The position numbers and the translations under genes are program-made. From contig JAJFKV010000054.1 of assembly GCA_021773055.1 (NCBI GenBank), positions 62,001 through 126,000 on the forward strand: a stretch of DNA of 64,000 nt. The letters run 5' to 3'. Of the stretch, positions 7,072 through 15,130 are shown one piece after another; position 1 is the first letter of the stretch, and every line of letters begins with the position of its first letter. The DNA is from Woeseiaceae bacterium. GTDB lineage: Bacteria; Pseudomonadota; Gammaproteobacteria; Steroidobacterales; Woeseiaceae. The notes beneath the pieces are model-generated. The model did no database searches. It was given only the letters and a program-made list of their open reading frames with translations, and was not told where the DNA came from.

Positions 7072-8640
7072 ATGCATTTACAAAGCACCCTTTCTTTCGG
7101 ACTAGTGATGACGATTGCGCTCTTTACATCACGGATCACAGCAGCTCAGGATATTGAGACGCTGGTAATGCCCGGCGAAGTCATCGCCGGGCATCTCGAA
7201 TTAGAGAGCGAATGTTCCTCGTGCCATAAATTGTTCGACAAAGAGGGACAGCGGCAGCTTTGCATGGACTGTCATGAAGACATCGGGAGCGACGTTGAAC
7301 AACAACGTGGCTATCACGGACTTCGTGCTGAGGCCCAAACCGATCAATGTTCTTCATGTCACACAGACCACGAAGGCCGGGACGCGACGATTGTGATCCT
7401 CGATACGGACACTTTTGATCATCGCTTTACGGACTTCCCTCTCGCGGACTCCCACACAGAGGCGCAATGCGAAGATTGTCATGCAGCAGATTCGGTATAC
7501 CGTGAAACAGCCGCCGAATGTGTCGATTGCCACTCTGAGGATCAGCCCCACCAGGAAGTTATGGGTACTGAGTGCGGTACATGCCATCAGCCAACCGAAT
7601 GGCTGGAGGCAATATTTGACCATGAAACGACCGAGTTTCCTTTGCTCGGCAAACACCGCGACGCGGTATGCCTTGATTGCCACGAGGATCGGACGTTTCC
7701 GAAGCCCCCAACTACCTGCTTCGGCTGCCATGAGTCTGACGATCAGCACGAGGGTCGTAATGGGGAAGAATGTAAGACCTGCCATAACCCCACCGACTGG
7801 ACGGACACGAGTTTTGATCATCGTCGCGACACGGACTTTGACCTGCTAGGCAAGCATGCGCTGTTGGAGTGCAAAGACTGCCACTCTGAGGATCCGTACG
7901 CTGACAAGCTGGAACCGGTATGTATTACCTGCCATCTCGAAGATGATAATCACGATGCGCATAACGGTGAGGAATGCGGAACTTGTCACAACAATTCAGA
8001 CTGGACAGAGTCAACATTTGTTCATGACTTGCAAACCGACTACGCCCTAAACGGTGCGCACAAAGAGGTCGTCTGCAACGAATGTCACATAGAACCGATT
8101 TTTGAAGTTGCGCTGAACACCACCTGCGATTCATGTCACCTGGACGACGACGCTCACGAAAAATCGCTTGGCACACAGTGTGAGAACTGCCATACCGAAG
8201 TTAGCTGGCAGGATCCTGTCTTTTTTGATCACGAGCTAACCACTTTCCCCTTGCTCGGCAAGCACAGCGAGCAGGAGTGTGAAGGTTGTCATACGAATCA
8301 GGCCTTTGGTGATACTGCGTCCGACTGCGTTGACTGCCATAACGAGGAGAACCCGCATCGCGGCAATTTTGACCGGGCATGCGGCGAGTGCCACAACCCG
8401 GTCGCCTGGGACAAGTGGACATTCGATCATGACCTGCAAACTGATTTCCCGTTGGCTGGTGCCCACGAAACAGTTACTTGCGACGATTGTCATCGCAGTG
8501 CTCTGGAAAAAATCAAAGCAATCGACGGCAGTTGTCGTACGTGCCACCGCACACATGACATCCACGACGGCGAGTTCGGAGCAAACTGTGGCCGTTGCCA
8601 TACTGCAAACTCATTTACAGAAGTGAGATCTATCCAGTGA
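7072..8640 (+). CDS. Exported 21-heme c-type cytochrome
   Basis: This 522-residue protein has a Sec signal peptide (residues 1-25, cleavage near AAQD) and 21 CXXCH motifs. Three lie in the N-terminal part (Cys48, 64, 93). The other 18 fall in six triheme repeats of about 67 residues beginning at Cys133, 200, 267, 335, 403 and 470. Each repeat carries a FDH...F.L.GKH-type segment and a DDxH segment supplying extra His that could be distal heme ligands. With no lipobox it is probably soluble in the periplasm and would carry electrons from the membrane to the outer-membrane partner. Its stop overlaps the GTG start of the giant cytochrome. ATG 7072 has AGGG 11 bases upstream. Confidence 0.9.
   Translation: MHLQSTLSFGLVMTIALFTSRITAAQDIETLVMPGEVIAGHLELESECSSCHKLFDKEGQRQLCMDCHEDIGSDVEQQRGYHGLRAEAQTDQCSSCHTDHEGRDATIVILDTDTFDHRFTDFPLADSHTEAQCEDCHAADSVYRETAAECVDCHSEDQPHQEVMGTECGTCHQPTEWLEAIFDHETTEFPLLGKHRDAVCLDCHEDRTFPKPPTTCFGCHESDDQHEGRNGEECKTCHNPTDWTDTSFDHRRDTDFDLLGKHALLECKDCHSEDPYADKLEPVCITCHLEDDNHDAHNGEECGTCHNNSDWTESTFVHDLQTDYALNGAHKEVVCNECHIEPIFEVALNTTCDSCHLDDDAHEKSLGTQCENCHTEVSWQDPVFFDHELTTFPLLGKHSEQECEGCHTNQAFGDTASDCVDCHNEENPHRGNFDRACGECHNPVAWDKWTFDHDLQTDFPLAGAHETVTCDDCHRSALEKIKAIDGSCRTCHRTHDIHDGEFGANCGRCHTANSFTEVRSIQ
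7468..8601 (+). repeat. Six triheme repeats within the 21-heme cytochrome
   Basis: Six tandem coding repeats of about 200 bp (67 residues) are visible. Their CXXCH cysteines are spaced about 17, 17 and 32 residues apart in each unit. Conservation is mainly at the protein level (CXXCH, FDH, GKH and DDxH positions); DNA identity between units is modest, which suggests an old duplication series. Confidence 0.85.
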
Positions 8641-11570
8641 CGACTATTATTCGAAGAATAACGTACGGCGGATTGATCCTGGTCGCGACTGGCCTGTTCA
8701 GTTTGCTCGCGCTTGAAGACAGTCACGCACAGACAACATTTGATCACTTCAGTACCGGCTTCATACTCGATGGTGCGCATACCAATGTGACTTGCGAGGA
8801 CTGTCACGTAGGCGGCACCTTCGGCCCGACCAATTTTGCCTGTTCCAGTTGTCACTCTGAAAGCAGTCTCGTACGGGCATCCTCGAAAACACCGACGCAT
8901 GTCTTGACCAATGGGGAATGCGACGACTGCCATATCACCTCGAGCTGGTCGGCTGTGGCGTTTATGGATCACACCTCAATCACCGGCAGCTGCATAAGCT
9001 GTCATGACGGCGTTCAGGCCACCGGCAAGACTCTGACGCATGTCACTTCCGGTGACCAATGCGATGACTGCCACAGCACAATCGCCTGGCTACCTGCTGT
9101 ATTTGATCATTTGGGCGTTGTTGGTAATTGCGTCTCTTGTCACGACGGTATTGCGGCAACCGGCAAGAGCCCGATTCATGTACAAACGACGAACGTTTGT
9201 GAGGACTGCCATAGCACTGTCACTTTTCAACCGGTTACCACAGTTGACCATACTCAGGTTCTGGGTGTTTGCGGTTCATGCCACGATGGTGTTACAGCAG
9301 CCGGCAAGCATGCCACTCACATCAGCAGCGGTAATAACTGCGACGATTGTCACTCGACCGTTGGCTGGCTACCGGCCAATTTCGATCACCTGAACATCAC
9401 GGGCAATTGCGCTAGCTGTCACAATGGTGTGGAAGCCACGGGCAAGAGTCCAACCCATATATCGACATCTGATGTTTGCGAGGACTGCCATACGTCAAAT
9501 GTATGGGCGCCGACATTTACTGTCGACCATACGCAGGTGCTCGGGTCCTGCGGCTCCTGTCATGACGGCGTCACGGCAATAGGCAAACACCCAACACACT
9601 TAACAAGCGGTGATAATTGTGACGACTGTCACTCCACCGTCGGCTGGTTACCCGCGAACTTCAATCACGCGAATATTACGGACAGCTGCATCAACTGCCA
9701 CAACGGCACCGATGCGACTGGCAAGAATCTTACCCACATCCAAACCAGCAATGTCTGCGAAGATTGCCATAACTCCAACGTGTGGGCGCCTGTTAACACC
9801 GTTGACCACATTCAGGTCATCGGCACCTGTGGCTCGTGCCACGACGGTGTCACTGCGACCGGCAAGAATCCGACCCATATAACTAGTGGTGATACCTGCG
9901 ATGACTGCCATTCAACGGTGGGCTGGCTGCCGGCGAACTTCGACCACTTGAATATCACGGGCAACTGTATTGACTGCCATAACGACATTGATGCCATTGG
10001 CAAGAACCTGACCCACATTCAAACCAGCGACGTTTGCGAGGATTGCCACAACACCAATATTTTCGCACCGGTCTTTACCGTGGACCATCTGCAGGTCATT
10101 GGCACCTGTAACTCCTGCCATGATGGCGTCATAGCCACGGGCAAACATCCGACCCACATAACGAGCAGCAACACCTGCGACGACTGCCATTCAACCGTCG
10201 CCTGGCGACCAGCGAATTTCGATCACCTGGGTATTGTCGATAATTGCTCAAGCTGCCATAACGGTGTCGAATCCATCGGCAAGAGCCCCACACACATTCA
10301 GACGACCAACGTTTGTGAGGACTGCCACAATACGAATGTTTTCACGCCCGCCGACACCGTGGACCATACTCAGGTTCTCGGTACTTGTGGCTCATGCCAC
10401 AACGGTACGACGGCGACCGGCAAGCATCCGACACATATTACGACCGGCAACAATTGTGATGACTGCCATTCAACAACCGGTTGGCTACCTGCAAATTTCG
10501 ACCATGTCGGCATTGTCGGAAATTGTGCAAGCTGCCATAACGGTGTCGAAGCGACCGGCAAGAATCTTACCCATATCCTAACGACGGATGTCTGCGAGGA
10601 TTGCCACAATCCCAATGTCTGGATACCGACCTTTACAGTTGACCACACGCAAGTGATCGGGACTTGCGGCTCCTGCCATGACGGTGTTATTGCAACGGGC
10701 AAACATCCAACGCATATCACCAGCGGTAACAACTGCAATGACTGCCACGCCACAACGGGTTGGCTGCCGGCAAACTTTGATCACATCAACATCACGGGCA
10801 ACTGCGCAAGCTGCCACAACGGCACGGACGCGACGGGCAAGGGAGTCAACCACATTCAGACCAGCGTTGTTTGCGAAGACTGCCATACGCCAAATACCTG
10901 GATTCCGACCTTTGCGGTCGATCACACTCAGGTCATCGGTACCTGCGGCTCGTGCCATGATGGCGTCACAGCGATCGGCAAACATCCGACTCACATCTCC
11001 AGTGGCCCCAACTGCGATGATTGCCATACGACGGTCGCATGGCTGCCAGCGAATTTTGACCACGCAACAATCGTCAACAACTGCATTAGCTGTCACAACG
11101 GAACAGACGCGACTGGCAAGGGACCATTGCATCCACAAACGACTAACGTCTGCGAGGATTGCCACAGCACCAATGTATGGGCGCCTGTTATTACCGTTGA
11201 CCACACCCAGGTTCTGGGCTCCTGTGCGTCATGTCACAACGGTACGACGGCGACCGGCATGAACCCCGGCCACTTCAATACGTCGCAGGATTGTGGTTTA
11301 TGCCACAGCCCCGCCGCATGGACACCAACTGACTACCGCCACACCGGACTGACATACGAGCCTCTTGATCATCGCGGCAATTTTCAGTGTACCGACTGCC
11401 ATCAATCAAATACTGAGGTGGTTATCTGGTCATCACCGGGCTACCAACCCACCTGTGCTGGTTGCCACGCTCGAGACTACAAGGCAGATAAGGATGACCA
11501 CAATGGTATACAACAAGATCAAAACTGCGCCAGTTCTGGATGTCACCGTATCACCGACAGGGAATGGTAA
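8637..11570 (+). CDS. Giant 40-heme-motif exported cytochrome with 23-residue heme repeats
   Basis: The 977-residue product starts at GTG 8637, which overlaps the previous stop (GTGA). A Sec signal runs to about SHAQ at 29-32. There are 39 CXXCH motifs and a terminal CX4CH (Cys964). From Cys95 to Cys886 every motif has the form HX6CXXCH and follows its predecessor by exactly 23 or 24 residues, giving 35 consecutive units. Eight exact 93-residue blocks (residues 110-853) hold four hemes each: CGSCH, CDDCH, CASCH and CEDCH types. Each heme thus has one repeat-encoded spare His seven residues before it, which fits bis-His ligation. The last 90 residues depart from the repeat and may cap it or dock a partner. 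It is probably a long heme wire at or beyond the outer membrane; the location is inferred. Confidence 0.93.
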   Translation: MTTIIRRITYGGLILVATGLFSLLALEDSHAQTTFDHFSTGFILDGAHTNVTCEDCHVGGTFGPTNFACSSCHSESSLVRASSKTPTHVLTNGECDDCHITSSWSAVAFMDHTSITGSCISCHDGVQATGKTLTHVTSGDQCDDCHSTIAWLPAVFDHLGVVGNCVSCHDGIAATGKSPIHVQTTNVCEDCHSTVTFQPVTTVDHTQVLGVCGSCHDGVTAAGKHATHISSGNNCDDCHSTVGWLPANFDHLNITGNCASCHNGVEATGKSPTHISTSDVCEDCHTSNVWAPTFTVDHTQVLGSCGSCHDGVTAIGKHPTHLTSGDNCDDCHSTVGWLPANFNHANITDSCINCHNGTDATGKNLTHIQTSNVCEDCHNSNVWAPVNTVDHIQVIGTCGSCHDGVTATGKNPTHITSGDTCDDCHSTVGWLPANFDHLNITGNCIDCHNDIDAIGKNLTHIQTSDVCEDCHNTNIFAPVFTVDHLQVIGTCNSCHDGVIATGKHPTHITSSNTCDDCHSTVAWRPANFDHLGIVDNCSSCHNGVESIGKSPTHIQTTNVCEDCHNTNVFTPADTVDHTQVLGTCGSCHNGTTATGKHPTHITTGNNCDDCHSTTGWLPANFDHVGIVGNCASCHNGVEATGKNLTHILTTDVCEDCHNPNVWIPTFTVDHTQVIGTCGSCHDGVIATGKHPTHITSGNNCNDCHATTGWLPANFDHINITGNCASCHNGTDATGKGVNHIQTSVVCEDCHTPNTWIPTFAVDHTQVIGTCGSCHDGVTAIGKHPTHISSGPNCDDCHTTVAWLPANFDHATIVNNCISCHNGTDATGKGPLHPQTTNVCEDCHSTNVWAPVITVDHTQVLGSCASCHNGTTATGMNPGHFNTSQDCGLCHSPAAWTPTDYRHTGLTYEPLDHRGNFQCTDCHQSNTEVVIWSSPGYQPTCAGCHARDYKADKDDHNGIQQDQNCASSGCHRITDREW
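8964..11195 (+). repeat. Eight tandem 279-bp repeats encoding tetraheme blocks
   Basis: Eight in-register 279-bp units (2232 bp) encode residues 110-853 of the giant cytochrome. Within each unit the four CXXCH cysteines sit at positions 10, 33, 56 and 79, and the spare His at 3, 26, 49 and 72. Unit length does not vary by a single codon. Synonymous and conservative differences between units are common, so the array is maintained by selection or gene conversion and is not an assembly artefact of identical copies. Confidence 0.92.
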
Positions 11571-14033
11571 TTGCGAGCCCTGTTAAGAAAAGTCGTCTGC
11601 TTTATCGTACTAAGCCCACTCGTCTTGCTGACATCGCCGGCGTCGGCCAGTCCCGGATTCATCGGTAGTTCCAGGGTATCCATAGACCAGTCCGGCACTG
11701 ACTCGCTTGCCAGCATTGAAATTCGATTCAACTGTAAGGCGCAATATCTGCGGCATGACCCTCAGGGCAGCAGTGATCGCGTACGAATTTTTCTGGAGCC
11801 AACCAGCATTTGCAACGGCGTCTCCCCACTCGTCGCGGAGACCCGTAGTCGATTACGCCCTTTCAACGCTGATGGCGCTCATTTGGTTGAGCTGGAATAC
11901 GATGGCAACAACGCAGCCGGCCCGGTACTAACCCTGAGCTTCAGCGAGCCAGTCGCATTTGATGTCGAAATGTCAGGAATCTCATTCGATGTAGTCGTGA
12001 ATGTGCGAGAAACCGCATTGGAGGCCATGCCCGCAGTGGCTGTGGCAACGGTCCCCGCCGTTCCGCATAGACAAGTCGCGAGACCAAAACCGAGCACGCC
12101 AGATTACATTATTAATCTCAAGTCTTTGCGCCGCATACCGACGATTGCAGATGCACCCAATCTGCAGCTTGCGAGCAATCAGCGCCTCTTTTATTCGCGA
12201 GCCGACGTCGATGGCACAACCTGGTACCGACTGCAGCTCGGAAACTTCGACTCACCGGCCAGCGCGAAAAACGTTCTCGGCGGGCTTTCGAAGAACTTTC
12301 CAGGTGCCTGGATTGATGAGCTTGATCCGAACCAGAACGTAACAGACCTGAGCGTGGCTGTTCGCGAACTCTCGACACCACAAAGCATGCCAGCAGAAGT
12401 CAGCGTCGCGACGTCGAAAATTGACACACTGATGGAAGACGCGCGTCGTTCAATGATAGCCGGCGACACTTCGCGGGCTATCCAGATCTACACCAAAGTC
12501 TTGCAGTTACCCGAGAGTCCTCGCCACCCTGAAGCGCAGGAATATCTTGCATTGGCACGCGAGAAAAAGGGGCAAATGGCGCATGCGAAGGCCGAGTACC
12601 AACGCTACTTGTCCCTGTATCCTGATAGTGAAGGTGCCGCCCGAGTGAATCAGCGCCTGGCGGCTCTGCTAGCGAGCAACGGAACCGCCGGTGCCGGCGC
12701 AGCAGGTGCGCAGGCGGGACGGCAGGTCGCGAAGCGTAGCGACTGGAGACTTCAGACCTACTTCTCGCAATACTATCGACGTGATGTAAACCAGCCGGAT
12801 GACCGTGACGAGATTGTCAGCCAGTCCGCGCTGTACTCGGATGTGAATTTTGACGCGAGACGCCGCGGTGAACGCTTTGACTTCAGTAGCCGATTGTCGG
12901 CCGGCTATCGCAACGACTTCCTCGATACTGGCAGCAGTTCCGGGAACTCAACGCGAATTTCATATGCCTACGCGGATCTCGCTGATGCCGTCACCGGACT
13001 GCGCGGCCGAATCGGACGCCAGTCGCGAAACACCGGGGGCGTGCTCGGTCGATTCGATGGTATCAACCTGGGCTACCAGCTTAACGAAAAGATATTGATA
13101 AATACTGTAATCGGAAAACCCGCCTATTCAGCGACAGATGGCGTCGACTCGTCGCGATCCTTTTACGGTGCCAGCGTTAATTATGGCCCGATACTGGAGA
13201 ATCTGGATCTCGGTCTGTTTTACATCCAGCAAGATATTGAGAACGTAACCGATCGACAGGCTGTTGGCGGTGAGTTTCGATATTTTGGGGCCAAGCAAAG
13301 TCTCTGGGGCATGGTCGACTACGACCTCCACTTCGGTGAACTCGCAAGCGCTTTCCTGCAAGCTAGCTGGCGTTTCGATTCGCGTCTTTCGATTCACGCA
13401 CTACTGAATCAGCGCGGTAGCCCGTTCCTTAGCACCGGCAACGCGATAATTGGCCAGCCTGTGAGTACCTTTGCCGAGCTTGCGAACATCTTTAGTGCGG
13501 ACGAACTTAGCCAACTCGGTAAGGACCGATCCGCGGCGTCAACGAACTATTCCGTCGGCATGTCCTATCCTATTACCCCGAAATTGCAGATCAGCTCGGA
13601 CATCGGTCAATCAACTATAGACGCGACTCCGGCATCTGGTGGAGTATTGGCGACACCCGGCTCGACGTATTCGTACTTCTCCGGTAGCCTGCTCGCAAGC
13701 AGCCTGTTGAAAGAGGGCGATGTTTCAATACTCGGCTTGCGATACTCCGACTCCGACACGGCGCAGGTGGTTTCCGTAACAATCGACAGTCGCTACCCGT
13801 TTGGCCGGACATGGCGTGTCAACGCCAGGCTCCGGGTTGACCGCCGTCAGATAACGTCGAATGGAAGCGAACAGTGGATGTATACGCCGGCGCTTCGTAT
13901 TCAGTATCGCCGCAGCCAGAAATTCCGTCTCGAGCTTGAGGCTGGTAAGCTATTCTCGCGTCAGGACTCGATCAGCACCAGTCAGGATAGGGAATCCTAT
14001 TTCATCAACCTCGGTTATCAGGCGTTCTTCTGA
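11571..14033 (+). CDS. Outer-membrane beta-barrel with AMIN-like, SPOR-like and TPR regions
   Basis: The 820-residue product starts at TTG 11571, directly after the cytochrome stop, with AGGGA seven bases upstream. A signal peptide (1-26, ASA) is followed by a beta-rich domain to about residue 145 that resembles AMIN domains. A SPOR-like segment follows (about 175-265, with WYRLQLGNFDSPASAKNVL). TPR-like helices come next (about 285-365, with GDTSRAIQIYTKVLQLP). From about 390 to the end are alternating amphipathic strands ending in Phe, as in outer-membrane barrels. The periplasmic half could bind peptidoglycan and partner proteins. Lying directly after two multiheme cytochromes, it is the likely porin sheath of an electron conduit (inference). 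Confidence 0.8.
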   Translation: MRALLRKVVCFIVLSPLVLLTSPASASPGFIGSSRVSIDQSGTDSLASIEIRFNCKAQYLRHDPQGSSDRVRIFLEPTSICNGVSPLVAETRSRLRPFNADGAHLVELEYDGNNAAGPVLTLSFSEPVAFDVEMSGISFDVVVNVRETALEAMPAVAVATVPAVPHRQVARPKPSTPDYIINLKSLRRIPTIADAPNLQLASNQRLFYSRADVDGTTWYRLQLGNFDSPASAKNVLGGLSKNFPGAWIDELDPNQNVTDLSVAVRELSTPQSMPAEVSVATSKIDTLMEDARRSMIAGDTSRAIQIYTKVLQLPESPRHPEAQEYLALAREKKGQMAHAKAEYQRYLSLYPDSEGAARVNQRLAALLASNGTAGAGAAGAQAGRQVAKRSDWRLQTYFSQYYRRDVNQPDDRDEIVSQSALYSDVNFDARRRGERFDFSSRLSAGYRNDFLDTGSSSGNSTRISYAYADLADAVTGLRGRIGRQSRNTGGVLGRFDGINLGYQLNEKILINTVIGKPAYSATDGVDSSRSFYGASVNYGPILENLDLGLFYIQQDIENVTDRQAVGGEFRYFGAKQSLWGMVDYDLHFGELASAFLQASWRFDSRLSIHALLNQRGSPFLSTGNAIIGQPVSTFAELANIFSADELSQLGKDRSAASTNYSVGMSYPITPKLQISSDIGQSTIDATPASGGVLATPGSTYSYFSGSLLASSLLKEGDVSILGLRYSDSDTAQVVSVTIDSRYPFGRTWRVNARLRVDRRQITSNGSEQWMYTPALRIQYRRSQKFRLELEAGKLFSRQDSISTSQDRESYFINLGYQAFF

Positions 14034-14034
14034 A

Positions 14035-14604
14035 ATGACGCGAGTCATCATAATTGTGATTACCTTGCTGCTGTCGGCATGTTCAGGACGTGAAGTGCAC
14101 ACCTTGAACAAACTTGATGCAGTGACGGGCGTGACAATAACCTACAGCGAATCGCCGATGATTTTCTATCGGGACGACTCGGGTAAAGCGGCACACGCCC
14201 GCAACTTCGTGCACCTCGCACCGCTCGAGGTCAATCGCATGGGCGAGTTTCGATATTACTTGTGGCTTGGAATCTGGAATACCTTGCAGGACCCGGGCCC
14301 AGGGCAAGCGCGCGACGGCTTTGAATCTATTGTGGTTTTTGCCGATGGCGAGCCCATGGCTCTGGACCTGTCCGGCTGGACAGCAACTGCGATCGGCGCC
14401 ACCGAACCCGTCTATGTCAAGCCCGTCGCATCCGCCGCAGATGCCTATTACGAAGTGACGATTGATCACCTGCGTGTGATCGCCGAAGCCACGGACCTCC
14501 GCATTCAATCAACAGGCTCGAGACAACAGTCTTTCGAACCTTGGGACAATCAGACATCGGCCAGAGCAAGCCTGAACGAATTTCTCGGCAAGTCCGTCTA
14601 CTAG
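14035..14604 (+). CDS. Lipoprotein of unknown function, last gene of multiheme operon
   Basis: The product has 189 residues with a lipoprotein signal: TLLLSAC gives a lipobox with Cys17. The remaining sequence is a mixed alpha/beta domain without a motif I recognise; it includes two tryptophan-rich strands (YYLWLGIWNTLQD). ATG 14035 is one base after the barrel stop codon. A much longer upstream in-frame extension overlaps the barrel gene and is rejected. Its place suggests an accessory lipoprotein of the outer-membrane complex. Confidence 0.7.
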   Translation: MTRVIIIVITLLLSACSGREVHTLNKLDAVTGVTITYSESPMIFYRDDSGKAAHARNFVHLAPLEVNRMGEFRYYLWLGIWNTLQDPGPGQARDGFESIVVFADGEPMALDLSGWTATAIGATEPVYVKPVASAADAYYEVTIDHLRVIAEATDLRIQSTGSRQQSFEPWDNQTSARASLNEFLGKSVY

Positions 14605-14677
14605 GGTGAAACCCTACCCTCAACCAGAGTTACCCTGATTATATTCGGGTTCATGATGCGGTAATCTTCACTGCGTG

Positions 14678-15070
14678 ATGTTGCGATCAAAATACCGACA
14701 ACTGGCAATAATCTGCCTGCTCGCGAGCTTCGCGCTTCGTGCACTCGCACCGCTGGGCTACATGCCGTCGGTGGTCGGAAGCGGGCTGCTTTTCGAATTG
14801 TGCCCGGAGCAATTGCCGCCCGGCTTCGTGTTAAGCAACACGTCTTCGCATCATGACCACCATAATCACCCGTCCTCTGATAACTCTGCGCCTGCAGACA
14901 GTGCCGATCAATGCCAGGTCGGACATCTGCTTTTTTCTGCGATCGCGATCGACGCGGCAGCGATTGATGAACTGACAAGTACTCCAATGTCGGAATTCAT
15001 TCCGACGACTGATACGACACCTGCGCGCACTGCTGCAACGGTTTACCGGTCGCGCGCCCCACCCGCCTGA
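14678..15070 (+). CDS. DUF2946-like protein
   Basis: This is a 130-residue protein with an N-terminal membrane or signal segment (LAIICLLASFALRALAPLGYMP). A His-rich stretch (HHDHHNH) follows, then a QCQVGHLL segment and a final YRSRAPP. This pattern is typical of DUF2946 proteins, which often lie next to copper-related TonB receptors. ATG 14678 is chosen; a GTG one codon upstream (14675) is equally possible. A TonB receptor follows after 60 bp. The His cluster is compatible with metal binding. Confidence 0.65.
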   Translation: MLRSKYRQLAIICLLASFALRALAPLGYMPSVVGSGLLFELCPEQLPPGFVLSNTSSHHDHHNHPSSDNSAPADSADQCQVGHLLFSAIAIDAAAIDELTSTPMSEFIPTTDTTPARTAATVYRSRAPPA

Positions 15071-15130
15071 GCAACAGCACAAAATAGCGACGCAAGCGTT
15101 GCGTCAAAATCTGTTACTCAGGAGTACAAA

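Noticed and set aside
8964..11195. A CRISPR-like or satellite tandem repeat
   Set aside because: The 279-bp periodicity is coding and in frame with the cytochrome; there are no short repeats with unique spacers.
10578..11262. Long open frames on both strands inside the giant cytochrome
   Set aside because: They are alternative-frame shadows caused by the regular codon pattern of the heme repeats and have no ribosome sites.
13861..14034. A longer start for the lipoprotein gene inside the barrel gene
   Set aside because: ATG 14035 gives a clean lipoprotein signal with a lipobox; the extension would destroy it and overlaps the barrel coding sequence.
14602..14616. Hairpin TAGGGT-GAA-ACCCTA after the lipoprotein gene as terminator
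   Set aside because: The stem is short and no T-run follows. It may have a minor role but I could not support a call.
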